Shown: in pieces, positions 17,210-26,123 of the stretch | Layout: every line of letters begins with the position of its first letter | Numbering within the stretch: the first letter of the stretch is position 1 | From: a virus | Direction: 5' to 3' (one strand) | DNA: 61,145 nt | Virus record (IMG/VR): IMGVR_UViG_3300027844_000688 | Coordinates: 1-61,145 of that record | The notes under the pieces: model-generated | Databases searched by the model: none | Told to the model about the DNA's origin: nothing | Seen by the model: only the letters and a program-made list of their open reading frames with translations | Translations under genes and position numbers: made by a program

Positions 17210-17767
17210 TCAGCCCGCCATCGTGTGAGACGGTGCGCCAATAGTAGTACCCGTCAGGGTCAGATACCCGTCAGTAGGGCTCAAAGTAAAGTTCGTTGCT
17301 GTGGCCTTTTCAACCTTGTCGAAGACGGTCCGAGAGGGGCCAGATGGTCCAGTCACAGTCACCGTGTCCACGCCATCAGTCGCCGCACTAAACCCTGGAA
17401 GGTTATTGATCGCAGCCACGATGTTAGCTGCGATGTCTGCGGCTACCTCACTGTCAGCAGTGAAATGATGATCTGCGATCAAGACATGCTCTCCGATATG
17501 AAGCTCCGACCGGCTAACCGAAGTCGCACCGAGAAGACCTGTCTCGAAATCGTTGCTGGCTACCGTGATGGTGCCCGTGGCTCCAGAGACGCTTCCCGTG
17601 ATCAGAGCGTTGACGTGCCTACCACCACCCGTGGAGATCTGCTGCTGTGTGACCGCACGGCGGTCCACAGTGGAGTTGATACCCTGGCTCGGGTCAGAGG
17701 GTGAGCTAATACCGGCTACAAGCGTCTTGAAGGACTTTCCGGCTCGTACATTGGATGGCTTCTTCAT
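17210..17767 (-). CDS. Beta-rich structural protein
   Basis: 185 residues; its ATG overlaps the upstream stop (ATGA). It contains 'SVSGATGTITVASNDFETGL', 'HIGEHVLIADHHFTADSEVA', 'IAANIVAAINNLPGFSAATD' and 'VDTVTVTGPSG'. This pattern (a value-range domain followed by 'A.nla.AIn..pg..A...G..VtVt') recurs in tail and baseplate accessory proteins of phages. A virion protein is likely. The 77-base gap 17132-17209 after it is AT-rich and may hold a promoter for the small terminase. Confidence 0.7.
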   Translation of the reverse strand: MKKPSNVRAGKSFKTLVAGISSPSDPSQGINSTVDRRAVTQQQISTGGGRHVNALITGSVSGATGTITVASNDFETGLLGATSVSRSELHIGEHVLIADHHFTADSEVAADIAANIVAAINNLPGFSAATDGVDTVTVTGPSGPSRTVFDKVEKATATNFTLSPTDGYLTLTGTTIGAPSHTMAG

Positions 17768-19110
17768 GGCTGCCCGCTCCCGACCTTTTCGATCATCTTT
17801 CTTGCCTGTTTAGCGATGTCCTTGATTCGATTACCCCCACTCCAGTCGAAAGAATCAGAATCGCCCGACTCGGCAAAGACCACTGTGCAGCTACCGCTCA
17901 ACTTCCCACTGCTGCTGTGAAAGTACGCCACCAGTTCGTAGGGTCGGCCCTTCCAAATCGCCTCTACCCGAGCACCGGCAGGGCCATAAGAGTGGTCATG
18001 TGTAGGCTTTCCAAGGAGGGGTGTATCTTTCGCCATCCCCATCGTACAGATACCCAGGCACAGATCATCGAGTCTGCCTTGTGCAGTGTCGGGGGTCGAA
18101 GCAGCGGTCTTGCCGAACCACGCCTGCTTCAAGACCTGCTCGGACTTCTCAACATCATCCAAGCCCTTTGGCATATCCTCGTCAGTCGGATGGTCTGTCT
18201 TTATGACAAGGCGATTGAGCGTAGAGAAAGCCTCACCCCCAGGTTCCTTGTCACGAATCTCTGAAGGGGTTGGAGGCGTCTTGGGACCGTCTGGAGAACT
18301 TGGGTGATTGGAATCAGCCTTGGATTGGGCGAACTCTCGGGTCTCCCTCGTCAGGGGGTTGTCGAAGAACAGATGGGCTGCGCCTCCGCTCCCAGAGTCG
18401 GCTTCGCCTTCCTCGGGTTCGTCGGTCTTGAACCAACTCTTACCCAGTTCACCCTCGGCTGGATCAACCAAGTCCTCTTCCTCGGCGGTCTTGCCGAACC
18501 ACTGTCCAGCCAGCTTTTGGGCTGCACTTTTCATTAGTTCCCTCGGGCTGAACAATCCAAAGTTCTTGGGGTCCAAGACGGAATCCCGAACCTTGTCCCC
18601 ACGCTCTACAACGAAGTCTGTGGTGCCACGGAAAGCGGCATCTCCGTCATCTCCAGCCTGGGATTTGTTTGAGTATGGCCCGTAGGTGTCTCCATCCTCG
18701 GTGCTGACGTACCACTTGCGGGGGTCCAGATCCTTGAGACCCTTACGCCCTGCCTGCTTCTGGTCCTGTCCCGCCAGCTTGCCTCCCGTCATACGGGAAA
18801 GCTGCTTGTAGGCGGCAGGTGCGTTTTTCTTGGCTCGTTCGACCTTATCTTCCCCTCTGGGGGTGTCTTCAAGACTGTTCGACAAACGGTCAGTAGACCG
18901 CTTGAGGTCAGAATCACTCATCTGCTGAATCTGCTCTGCCGAGTAGTTGAACTCCTTTTCAAGAGCATCATGGAGCGCATAGAAGTAACCAATCAGGTTC
19001 TTTCGACCTCTTGGTAGCGATGCGGCTTCCAGACCTTCACTGTAACGAGGCCCGCCTACGGTTCCCATAGGTGCCCCAAGAGGGTACTCGCCGTCTGCGT
19101 GCCTGTTCAT
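17764..19110 (-). CDS. Multidomain virion-region protein with repeated WFGKTA peptides
   Basis: 448 residues from ATG at 19110; the open frame further upstream only shadows the next gene. It contains 'RKWYVSTEDGDTYGPYSNKS' (a GYF2-like phrase), acidic low-complexity linkers, two similar peptides 'LAGQWFGKTAEEEDL' and 'LKQAWFGKTAASTPD', and a C-terminal globular beta-rich domain ('YELVAYFHSSSGKLSGSCTV'). The layout, short domains joined by acidic Pro/Ser linkers, is like the other proteins of this block. I do not recognise the catalytic function, if any. It is probably packaged, by context. Confidence 0.65.
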   Translation of the reverse strand: MNRHADGEYPLGAPMGTVGGPRYSEGLEAASLPRGRKNLIGYFYALHDALEKEFNYSAEQIQQMSDSDLKRSTDRLSNSLEDTPRGEDKVERAKKNAPAAYKQLSRMTGGKLAGQDQKQAGRKGLKDLDPRKWYVSTEDGDTYGPYSNKSQAGDDGDAAFRGTTDFVVERGDKVRDSVLDPKNFGLFSPRELMKSAAQKLAGQWFGKTAEEEDLVDPAEGELGKSWFKTDEPEEGEADSGSGGAAHLFFDNPLTRETREFAQSKADSNHPSSPDGPKTPPTPSEIRDKEPGGEAFSTLNRLVIKTDHPTDEDMPKGLDDVEKSEQVLKQAWFGKTAASTPDTAQGRLDDLCLGICTMGMAKDTPLLGKPTHDHSYGPAGARVEAIWKGRPYELVAYFHSSSGKLSGSCTVVFAESGDSDSFDWSGGNRIKDIAKQARKMIEKVGSGQP

Positions 19111-19114
19111 ATCT

Positions 19115-20107
19115 CTAACCTCTACTTGCCCGTAGCTGACGACGGCGTTGAAGATGGGCCAAGCGTGCTTGCTTACCAGACGAAGGGGAGCGAGGCTCGG
19201 TAGTGACACCGGGGAGGCTCCCCGATTCTTGAGTCTCACGAAGTTCCCGGTTCTCTTGCTGGGTGAACTCTCCACCCATGTACGCCTCATCACCGTCCAA
19301 AGACTCCAAAGGACCACCAACCTCACGGCCAATGTCTGATGGGTCCATGTCGGAGGCAACTTTGGCCTTTTGGATAGCCTTCGTCATCGCTTTTTCCATA
19401 GCGGCGTCAGCTTCTTCTGCTGTTGCACCGCTCTCATAAGCAGACTTACTCGCATCCCAGATCTTTGGGATCGACATCATGTTGATGGTGATCCGATTAC
19501 CCAACCGGGAGTAGGTACTGTTGATGTGCTTGTCCAGCTTCTTACCTTTCAGCGGCTTCGCATCAGCAGCGGTCTTACGAAGCTCCTGCAAGCGAGCCTT
19601 CTTCTTCTTCTCAAACTTCTCCAAAAGCTCGGCGGGCATCTTGCCGTCGTCCTTCTTCTTGTCGTCCTTCTTGTCGTCCTTCTTGTCGTCGGACTTGGAC
19701 TTGGCCTTACCGGCGGCAGCAGGGCCTCCAGACTCACACATCTCACGCATCTTCCCGGCGGGCATCTTCTCGCAACCCGCAGCCTTGGCCGCACGAAGCA
19801 CACGAAGACGGCGTAGGGTCTTCAGCCGAGCTTGCTTACCGGGTGCCGGGGCACGAGGGCCGTCAACCGGGGATGAACCCAGGTCGCCTGCTTCCTGTCG
19901 GTCTGAAAGCTCACGCCAGATCTGTTGTGTGAAATGACCACCCATGTACCCGCTCTCGTCGGCTTCTGATTCCAGGGGGCCTGCGTTCTCACGAACGATG
20001 TCCTCTGGATCGAAGTCCGCCAGGACAACTTTCAAGATGTCCTTCCGAAGCTCGGGGTACTGGTGGGCCATGCGAACCATTCGGCTCAAAAAAGTCATGG
20101 GAGTCAT
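19115..20107 (-). CDS. Virion-region protein with two FTQQ modules and a LAY-like motif
   Basis: About 330 residues from ATG at 20107 (GAGG six bases upstream; a GTG at 20119 overlapping the previous stop is the alternative). Near the N-terminus is 'RMVRMAHQYPELRKDILKVV', a variant of the LAYxxPxLR motif. Directly after it, and again at the C-terminus, is a roughly 55-residue module of the form DPxDI.RE..GPLES..DE..YMGG.FTQQ..REL...QE.G.L....PGKQAR. Between them lie a DDKK tract and a helical domain ('TINMMSIPKIWDASKSAYES'). No enzyme family is recognised. The modules also occur in the 1592-residue protein. Confidence 0.75.
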   Translation of the reverse strand: MTPMTFLSRMVRMAHQYPELRKDILKVVLADFDPEDIVRENAGPLESEADESGYMGGHFTQQIWRELSDRQEAGDLGSSPVDGPRAPAPGKQARLKTLRRLRVLRAAKAAGCEKMPAGKMREMCESGGPAAAGKAKSKSDDKKDDKKDDKKKDDGKMPAELLEKFEKKKKARLQELRKTAADAKPLKGKKLDKHINSTYSRLGNRITINMMSIPKIWDASKSAYESGATAEEADAAMEKAMTKAIQKAKVASDMDPSDIGREVGGPLESLDGDEAYMGGEFTQQENRELRETQESGSLPGVTTEPRSPSSGKQARLAHLQRRRQLRASRG

Positions 20108-20115
20108 GGGATACC

Positions 20116-22293
20116 TCACTCGATTTCAATGCCACCGAAGAAGACATCGCCAAGGTCTTCATAATCGGGTGCTTCTTCATTTATTGAAAGATTGTCAGAT
20201 GCAAGGGTCAGGCTGAACTCTTGCGGATCGTGAGTCGGAGCAAAAAGGTTGGCCGTCAACTCGGCATCCGAAGCCTCTGCCTGACGGATCATCTCACGCT
20301 GATAGGCCGCTTTATCTTCTGCGGGAAGCTCATCCATCAACTGCTTCCCGTATTTTGTGCATGTGCCTCTGGAGTTGCAGGTACAAGCAGCACACTGCGA
20401 CATAGACATCACGAACTGAAGATCGTTTGTACGGTGCCGCTTGGCCCCATCCTCGCATCCTTCCAACCCTGTCGGAGTCGCATACGCCGCTGCATCCACA
20501 TAGAGATGTCCAGAGACGCCCTCATACTGCTTACGTGCCTCGGCGAGAAGATCCTTGGTAGCTGTTCGTAGCCCCTTGGTGAACCGTAGCTTGAGAATCT
20601 GCGTCAGGTCTGTACCTGCCATGCCCTCGGACATCTGCTTGCGAGCCCACCGGAGCATCCCTTTGATCTCACCAGCACGGAAACCGGATGTCTTGGCCGC
20701 CTGAATGATCCTGGCGTCTTCCCCAGTGAACCCAGTGAAACTCTCTGACTTCTGGGAGACACCTTCATAGGCTGCACCGTCATACTGCTTGGCCTTCTTG
20801 GAACGGATCTTCACAAGCTCCTTGTTCTCGGAGATGATCTCGGAAGCCCCCTTCAGCAGTTCTTCAGCAGAACCCTCTGTCGCCAATAGAACCTGTGCGT
20901 CCCGTTCGGGGATGAGCCCTGCGTCAGCCCACTTCTGGATCTTGACCTTGGCTTGCTTCACCCGACCTGCCTCAACTGCGGCTGTCTTCTCGGCTACCTT
21001 GTCCTCGGCAGTTGCCAACCTCTTCCAAGCGGCGTCCTCCGAGATGTTCGGTGTGTCCAGAACCCCAAGGCCGGTTCCCTCGTAATCAGAGGTCGCCGTC
21101 CGTTGGATCAATGCAACACCGATCTTCAGAACGTCCCGGGGGTCTGCCTCCGACGCAACGAGCCGCCGTGCTTCTTTACGATTCAGAAGCCCTGCTTCCA
21201 ACCACCGAATGATCTGATGGTGTGCTTTCTTACGGACAGAAGCAGCTTGTCGGCCTGCCAAATCCACGATCTCTTGCTCGGTAGGCTCCGCTTCAGCAAA
21301 AACCTTACGTGCGTCCGCATGACTAATGGTGTCTGCGGGTCGAACATCTACCGGCTTGGTGCGCTGGGCCTGCTTGGGGCTCAAGTTCTTCGGAATAGAC
21401 AAGAACGCCAGCCGAAGGATCTCTTTGGGATCTCCCTCGGAAGCGACCTTGAACCCGGCAGACTGGAGACGGGGAGCGTAGAGCCGATATGCCTTTTTCC
21501 AAGGCACCTCGTCCACCACCTCCATCTTTAGGACATCACCAAGGGGCGAACCCTCTTCAGCGATGACGTAGCGCACTGCGGCACACTTGCGGCGAAGGGT
21601 CTTCTTCCACTTACCGTTGTGAAGCCCGGGGAAGGCTGCGGCGTAAATGAAGACGTTGCCTGCGAGGCCATGTTCGTCTTTGACTTGGCGTAGGTCATCC
21701 TCGACCAGATGGAAGTCGTGGCCGAGAGTCTCGGCTGCTTCTTTGAGGATGTCCTGGATTGGATCACCATAGGCAGATCGTCGGTGTGCTCGGAACACAA
21801 CTCGATCCAACTCATCTTGGGCCGCCTGCTTTTCAGGCTTCTCACCACGAAGGGCTGCCTCGTAATCGGCAACGGCTTTATCCACGTTGGGAACGATTCC
21901 GTCCGTCCTACGATCTACGCCCCAGGCTTGTTCAAGCTCGGCGATACCTCGATTTACGGGGTTCTTGGGAAGTCGTGCGGGATCTTGTTCACCGTGCAAC
22001 CAGCCCAAGCCAGCCAGGGAACCTTCCTTCATCAACTCGGATAGATCGCCAATGCCTTCATGCTCGGAGCGACAAATACCTACGGGGATGTCATCCGCTT
22101 CACCGACCTTTGGATCGGACACAAGGCCGTCAGGCAACTGGGAAAGTCCTCGGGCTTCTGGGAGCCGTGCTCGATCCAGAACGCCATCGCCGTAATCCAT
22201 GTCGAAGTCAAAGCCGTCCATCCCGTAGTTCCACCCATTGGAAGGCGTGAAATCGGTGGGGAGGTTTGACCCTGCGTTTTTCTTCTTACTCAT
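20116..22293 (-). CDS. Large virion-region protein with Cys cluster and internal repeats
   Basis: 725 residues from ATG at 22293 (GGGGAG six bases upstream), overlapping the upstream stop. Three internal repeats are visible: 'VASEGDPKEILRLAFLSI', 'VASEADPRDVLKIGVALI' and 'LATEGSAEELLKGASEII', each preceded by a helix with an 'AG' turn. Near the C-terminus 'GCEDGAKRH', 'SQCAACTCNSRGTCTKYGKQ' gives a dense cysteine cluster suited to zinc or an Fe-S centre. Similar cysteine patterns occur in proteins of other large phages, without known function. It is probably a packaged or structural protein. Confidence 0.75.
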   Translation of the reverse strand: MSKKKNAGSNLPTDFTPSNGWNYGMDGFDFDMDYGDGVLDRARLPEARGLSQLPDGLVSDPKVGEADDIPVGICRSEHEGIGDLSELMKEGSLAGLGWLHGEQDPARLPKNPVNRGIAELEQAWGVDRRTDGIVPNVDKAVADYEAALRGEKPEKQAAQDELDRVVFRAHRRSAYGDPIQDILKEAAETLGHDFHLVEDDLRQVKDEHGLAGNVFIYAAAFPGLHNGKWKKTLRRKCAAVRYVIAEEGSPLGDVLKMEVVDEVPWKKAYRLYAPRLQSAGFKVASEGDPKEILRLAFLSIPKNLSPKQAQRTKPVDVRPADTISHADARKVFAEAEPTEQEIVDLAGRQAASVRKKAHHQIIRWLEAGLLNRKEARRLVASEADPRDVLKIGVALIQRTATSDYEGTGLGVLDTPNISEDAAWKRLATAEDKVAEKTAAVEAGRVKQAKVKIQKWADAGLIPERDAQVLLATEGSAEELLKGASEIISENKELVKIRSKKAKQYDGAAYEGVSQKSESFTGFTGEDARIIQAAKTSGFRAGEIKGMLRWARKQMSEGMAGTDLTQILKLRFTKGLRTATKDLLAEARKQYEGVSGHLYVDAAAYATPTGLEGCEDGAKRHRTNDLQFVMSMSQCAACTCNSRGTCTKYGKQLMDELPAEDKAAYQREMIRQAEASDAELTANLFAPTHDPQEFSLTLASDNLSINEEAPDYEDLGDVFFGGIEIE

Positions 22294-22918
22294 CGTGTTC
22301 TCCCCGCATGTATCGGTCAGCGAGCATTGAGGATGGGGTCTTGCGACGAGCGGTCTTGATACGAGCGGTCTTGCCGTGTGCCGCATCCATCTCTTCTTCC
22401 TCTTCGTCAGCCCACGATTCGGGATCTTCCTTGATTTCCTCGGCGTCTTGGACGATCTGCTCGACCTCGGCCCGGTCTTCTGGGTCTTCCTGACGGGAAA
22501 TAGCTGCCCAATGGGGTGCCCGCACTTCGTCGTAGATCGTGTCCGTCAAAGCAGAGAGAGCCTCGACCACGTTCATGTACTGCCGACGCATCTCGGCGAT
22601 CTTCTGGATGTACCCCTTGCCGCCCAACGACCCATCTGGGCTGACATCGGCAGACTTGAGCCTTGCGAACTTGTGATAGGCCGATATGGCGTGGCCCAGC
22701 GATGCCGTAGTGGCTCGTAGGATTCGGGCTAACGCCCTGACCTTCTTCGGATCGAAGGCATAGTCAGGACCAATCCGACGTTCCTGGGGGCCTGTGTCAT
22801 TCCATGCCCACTGGGAAGAATCCCCCGATTTGTCCTTGATAAAACGGACTTCTCCTGCCGTTTTGGACAGGGATGCCAGTTTCTTTTGGGCAACTCGTTT
22901 TGGATCTGGTTCAATCAC
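22286..22918 (-). CDS. Conserved large-phage virion-region protein
   Basis: 210 residues from a GTG start (GAGG eight bases upstream). The core 'SQWAWNDTGPQERRIGPDYA', 'KVRALARILRATTASLGHAI' and 'GGKGYIQKIAEMRRQYMNVV' looks strongly conserved and helical; I recall similar sequences near structural genes of other large phages. The C-terminal tail is acidic then basic, with 'SSMLADRYMRGEHDE', which resembles the RVAxRYL tag in reverse context. Function unknown. Confidence 0.7.
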   Translation of the reverse strand: MIEPDPKRVAQKKLASLSKTAGEVRFIKDKSGDSSQWAWNDTGPQERRIGPDYAFDPKKVRALARILRATTASLGHAISAYHKFARLKSADVSPDGSLGGKGYIQKIAEMRRQYMNVVEALSALTDTIYDEVRAPHWAAISRQEDPEDRAEVEQIVQDAEEIKEDPESWADEEEEEMDAAHGKTARIKTARRKTPSSMLADRYMRGEHDE

Positions 22919-22935
22919 ACCAATACCTCTCGTTC

Positions 22936-23841
22936 CTACATCACGGGCATCATAGGAAGATTACCTGCCGTCACTGCCAAGGGGGCGTCTCCACTGGAGA
23001 AGTCCTGTTCAAGCATGGCGAGATCCAGCGACAGCTTTCCACCCGAATACGTGATGTAGCGTTTCCCCATACACAGCATGAGCCTTACAACGAAGGCGAT
23101 GGGGAGCAAAGTGAAGGTTCCGAATCCAAGTCCGTTCATCAAAGCGCCTAATGCAGACCCAGGAACCGACCCGATCAAGTCCCCCATTGAGATCTGACCT
23201 GCCATAACCGCCCCAAGAGCATCCAAATCCCACTCGAACTCAACCACGTTCATCCAAATCCAGATGAACATGGCGACCATTAGAACCTTGCTGACCCTCG
23301 GCAGATGCTTTTTGAGCCAGATGTCAAACTGATCCACCTTGGGTCGGACATTCTTCTGAAGCCAACTCTTGAACCCTGGAAGCTGCTTCATCCCCGATTC
23401 AAGCATGGCATTCACAGAGAGCAGCTTGGATTCATCCATCGTGTAGAGCTTCAAGGGCCAGCGTTGAAATGCCTTGCCGATCCCCTCCCGCAGTGCCTTG
23501 AAGCCTCTTTCAGCCAAGTCCTTGATATGCTTGGGGCGAAGCTCCGTGAGCTTCGCTACACCCAGAAACTCCTTGAACGAGACCCACAGCTTCTTCCCCT
23601 TCTTGAGAAAGAACTGGACCATCTCCTTCAGCTTCTTGACCAACCCCCCAAAGGCAACCTTGCCCTGGTGCATTGGTAGATAGAAATGTTCGGCAAACGC
23701 CTCTATGACCTCGGGTGTGAAGTCCCACAGCGCAGCAGACCGGGTGTGAAATGACGTTTCACCCATAAAGGCTTCTCGGGCGGCCAAACGGCACAAATGT
23801 CGGTCGGCTACCCTACACGCTGAAGATGGATCATAACTCAT
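22936..23841 (-). CDS. Membrane-segment virion-region protein
   Basis: 301 residues. The N-terminus carries 'SSACRVADRHLCRLAAREAF', a form of the RVAxRYL tag. Residues about 60-180 are amphipathic helices rich in Lys, Trp and Leu. Residues about 190-265 hold two hydrophobic stretches, 'VSKVLMVAMFIWIWMNVVEF' and 'GTFTLLPIAFVVRLMLCMG', with a Gly-rich section between them. I infer a membrane-active protein, perhaps carried in the virion to help DNA or protein entry. Similar two-segment proteins occur in other large phages; none is characterised as far as I know. Confidence 0.7.
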   Translation of the reverse strand: MSYDPSSACRVADRHLCRLAAREAFMGETSFHTRSAALWDFTPEVIEAFAEHFYLPMHQGKVAFGGLVKKLKEMVQFFLKKGKKLWVSFKEFLGVAKLTELRPKHIKDLAERGFKALREGIGKAFQRWPLKLYTMDESKLLSVNAMLESGMKQLPGFKSWLQKNVRPKVDQFDIWLKKHLPRVSKVLMVAMFIWIWMNVVEFEWDLDALGAVMAGQISMGDLIGSVPGSALGALMNGLGFGTFTLLPIAFVVRLMLCMGKRYITYSGGKLSLDLAMLEQDFSSGDAPLAVTAGNLPMMPVM

Positions 23842-23844
23842 TCA

Positions 23845-24444
23845 TCACACCTTGAGAGGCTCACCACCATCATCAAAGAGGCGGGAAATGACGTAATCTT
23901 CTCCATCCTTGGATACAGACCAAAGATCCTTGGTTGCCTTATGGACCAGTTCACCCTCTTTCTCCCCGGCAGACATAAACAAGGATGAGATATCTCCAAG
24001 GTTAGAGGTCCGCAGAGCCATCGACTGGGCCTGCTTGATGCTTCTACGCAGATGCGTGGTGTCCATCGGACAGAACTCACCCGTGTCCCACTTCACGAAG
24101 ACCCGAGTGTTGTGGGCCGTGATGTCCCCGAACGCCGAACGGACCATCACAACGGTCCCCTCTGTTCCAGGGTGAGGTGGGTTGTCATAAGACATGACAG
24201 CACCGAGAGCGCCTGCAAAGCGAACCCTGGTTCCCGCTTCCACGGGTAGGCCGAGTGCGTTCCTCTCACGGTCTCGTTGGGTAAGGGCTTGGAGAGATGA
24301 AGTTCGACCGTCTTCGAGGTTGGTGGCGGTCAGTGTTTGATCTACGGCACCCCCCAGAAAATGATCAATCGACCCTACGGTATCTTCAGTCGCAGCAGTC
24401 CTTCCGAACGCCGACTGCATCAAAGTGTCCCAAAAATCGCTCAT
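23845..24444 (-). CDS. Conserved phage protein with SH3-like barrel
   Basis: 199 residues; its start shares a base with the upstream stop (TAATG). The central part 'AGTRVRFAGALGAVMSYDNP', 'GTEGTVVMVRSAFGDITAHN' and 'RVFVKWDTGEFCPMDTTHLR' is a small beta-barrel typical of KOW/SH3-type sequences and is common next to structural genes of large phages. The N-terminus has 'SAFGRTAATEDT', similar to the FGKTA peptides elsewhere in this block. Function unknown. Confidence 0.7.
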   Translation of the reverse strand: MSDFWDTLMQSAFGRTAATEDTVGSIDHFLGGAVDQTLTATNLEDGRTSSLQALTQRDRERNALGLPVEAGTRVRFAGALGAVMSYDNPPHPGTEGTVVMVRSAFGDITAHNTRVFVKWDTGEFCPMDTTHLRRSIKQAQSMALRTSNLGDISSLFMSAGEKEGELVHKATKDLWSVSKDGEDYVISRLFDDGGEPLKV

Positions 24445-25685
24445 TACATTCTCCTATGGGCTGCCCAGCCTACAGTTGTGGTTTGCACCCCACCGGGGAA
24501 CTCGATGTCGAACCCTGTGGCTGCTTTATTGGTAGTGATAGCCAGAGCATTGAGCCCAACCTCCAGCGATACCGTGTAGGAATCGTCTGGATGAGCGACC
24601 GTGAACGCCACTGAAACCGTGTCTGCGGTAGCAAAGTCAGCCGTACCGATCTGGAGTGGCTCGGCCAGCGTGCCTGCGCCTGCAACAGCCCCACGGCTGC
24701 AACCCACCAAGGTCGCTGCGGAGGTGCCATTCAGGGTCACATCCCCAAGGGCACAGCCAACGGCTGCCAATGAGCGGTCTCCGTTCATCGTCAGATTGGC
24801 AACGCTGCCACAGTTCGAGATGGATAATGATCCATCTCCTTCCAGGTTTGCGGAGATGGGTGTAGCCAACGTCGAGGTCGAAGCGACCGCTGTGCAGTTG
24901 GCGACACGATATTGTGAACCCACTGCGGAAGGCTTGGTAGCCGATGCGTCCTCGTAATCCAGTTGAAGACCGACAACCTCGTTGACGCTATCGAGCGTGA
25001 ACTCGGCGACTTCTTCAACCAAACAAAGAGCAGTTGGGGCGCTGGCCCCCATGTCCCCACCTTGGACGTGGACCACGTTCACGGAGCTTGCCCGAACCGG
25101 GTAGCCCCCTGCGCCTGTGGCTGTAAGTTTGCAGCCCTCAATGGACACCCCAACCGCTCCGATTTCGGAGGCAGCGCCTCCGATCACCCGAATACAGGCA
25201 TACCCATCATGGGCGTTCGTGACGTGGAGGTTCCGAAAGATGGCTTGCTCGGGGACTGTCCCCCCGCCTTCTTGGATCGTGATCGTATCTGCCGGGTCGG
25301 TGTTGGGGGTCGCTTCAGTAGCCGATTGGATCACCGCACCACCAAGTCCTACGAGATGTACCCCATTACGGGAGATCATAAGGTCTTCTTGGTAGACGCC
25401 TGGGCATATCAACACGACGTATGGATCGGTGTCACTCGACGAGACAGGGATCGCATCGAGGGCAGCTTGAATCGCAGAATAGGGGGCACCTGTTCCGCTC
25501 TTGCCCACGACCAAAACCCCGGTGATTCCTTGGATACCAGCCAACTCGGAGAGCTTGACGCCGCCCGTGACAACAGCGTCCACGAACTTCAACGCCCCGT
25601 CAGCGGCGTTGCGGGTGATCGTCAGAGTATCGCCGCTACCGGGCTCAATCTGAAGTTGATCTATTTGCAAAGGATCTTGGGCCAT
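24444..25685 (-). CDS. Pectin-lyase-like beta-helix protein (tail spike/fibre candidate)
   Basis: 413 residues from ATG at 25685 (GAGG five bases upstream). 'AGAPYSAIQAALDAIP'-like opening, then 'DPYVVLICPGVYQEDLMISR' and 'GVHLVGLGGAVIQSA' match the start of right-handed parallel beta-helix proteins (pectate lyase/pectinesterase fold). Many short strands follow ('SLSISNCGSVANLTMNGDRS'). The C-terminal 70 residues form a separate beta domain ending 'GFDIEFPGGVQTTTVGWAAH', like phage fibre tips. It is a likely receptor-binding or tail-associated protein. No catalytic acid cluster can be assigned by eye. Confidence 0.75.
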   Translation of the reverse strand: MAQDPLQIDQLQIEPGSGDTLTITRNAADGALKFVDAVVTGGVKLSELAGIQGITGVLVVGKSGTGAPYSAIQAALDAIPVSSSDTDPYVVLICPGVYQEDLMISRNGVHLVGLGGAVIQSATEATPNTDPADTITIQEGGGTVPEQAIFRNLHVTNAHDGYACIRVIGGAASEIGAVGVSIEGCKLTATGAGGYPVRASSVNVVHVQGGDMGASAPTALCLVEEVAEFTLDSVNEVVGLQLDYEDASATKPSAVGSQYRVANCTAVASTSTLATPISANLEGDGSLSISNCGSVANLTMNGDRSLAAVGCALGDVTLNGTSAATLVGCSRGAVAGAGTLAEPLQIGTADFATADTVSVAFTVAHPDDSYTVSLEVGLNALAITTNKAATGFDIEFPGGVQTTTVGWAAHRRM

Positions 25686-25692
25686 TTCATCC

Positions 25693-26121
25693 TCACACAA
25701 ATACGTCGTAGCCAACATCACCCGTATAGGTGATGCCAGTTTCGATAGTGAATCCGGTAATCGTTTTGCTAATCACTCGAACAAGAATGAAGTCCTCGGT
25801 CGAAAAAACCACCCGGTAGTTGGTGTTGGACATGGCCGTATCAAACGTCACGTCCTTGCTTGTCTCGATATCAAAGCTCTCAATACCGTTGCTTGCTGAT
25901 GTCTGGGCCACGAGATCCTCCACCTGACCAATCGCCGTCTGGATGTCATCCAATACAGCTTGTGGGAGAGACGAGTATGAGTCTTGGATCAACCCATTAG
26001 GCGTCTGCATGTTTCGCACGGAGACCACCGATGAAGAATCCAAGACCACGTTGAAGTAGTAGCTTTCCTCCCCCGATGAGGACTTGTAGGAAAACTCGGA
26101 TTGAACAAGCGATACGGCCAT
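25693..26121 (-). CDS. Fibre-tip-like beta protein
   Basis: 142 residues from ATG at 26121, immediately after the upstream stop. The C-terminal half ('DVTFDTAMSNTNYRVVFSTE', then 'GFTIETGITYTGDVGYDVFV') follows the 'V.F...f...nY.V......s..GF.v' pattern of small C-terminal beta domains on phage fibres (H-type-lectin-like). It pairs with the beta-helix gene eight bases downstream. A tail or fibre role is inferred. Confidence 0.65.
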   Translation of the reverse strand: MAVSLVQSEFSYKSSSGEESYYFNVVLDSSSVVSVRNMQTPNGLIQDSYSSLPQAVLDDIQTAIGQVEDLVAQTSASNGIESFDIETSKDVTFDTAMSNTNYRVVFSTEDFILVRVISKTITGFTIETGITYTGDVGYDVFV

Positions 26122-26123
26122 TG

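Noticed and set aside
16511-17704. Rightward 397-residue frame spanning two leftward genes
   Set aside because: It crosses the well-supported small-terminase candidate and structural gene and shows no motif; its length results from strand-symmetric codon bias.
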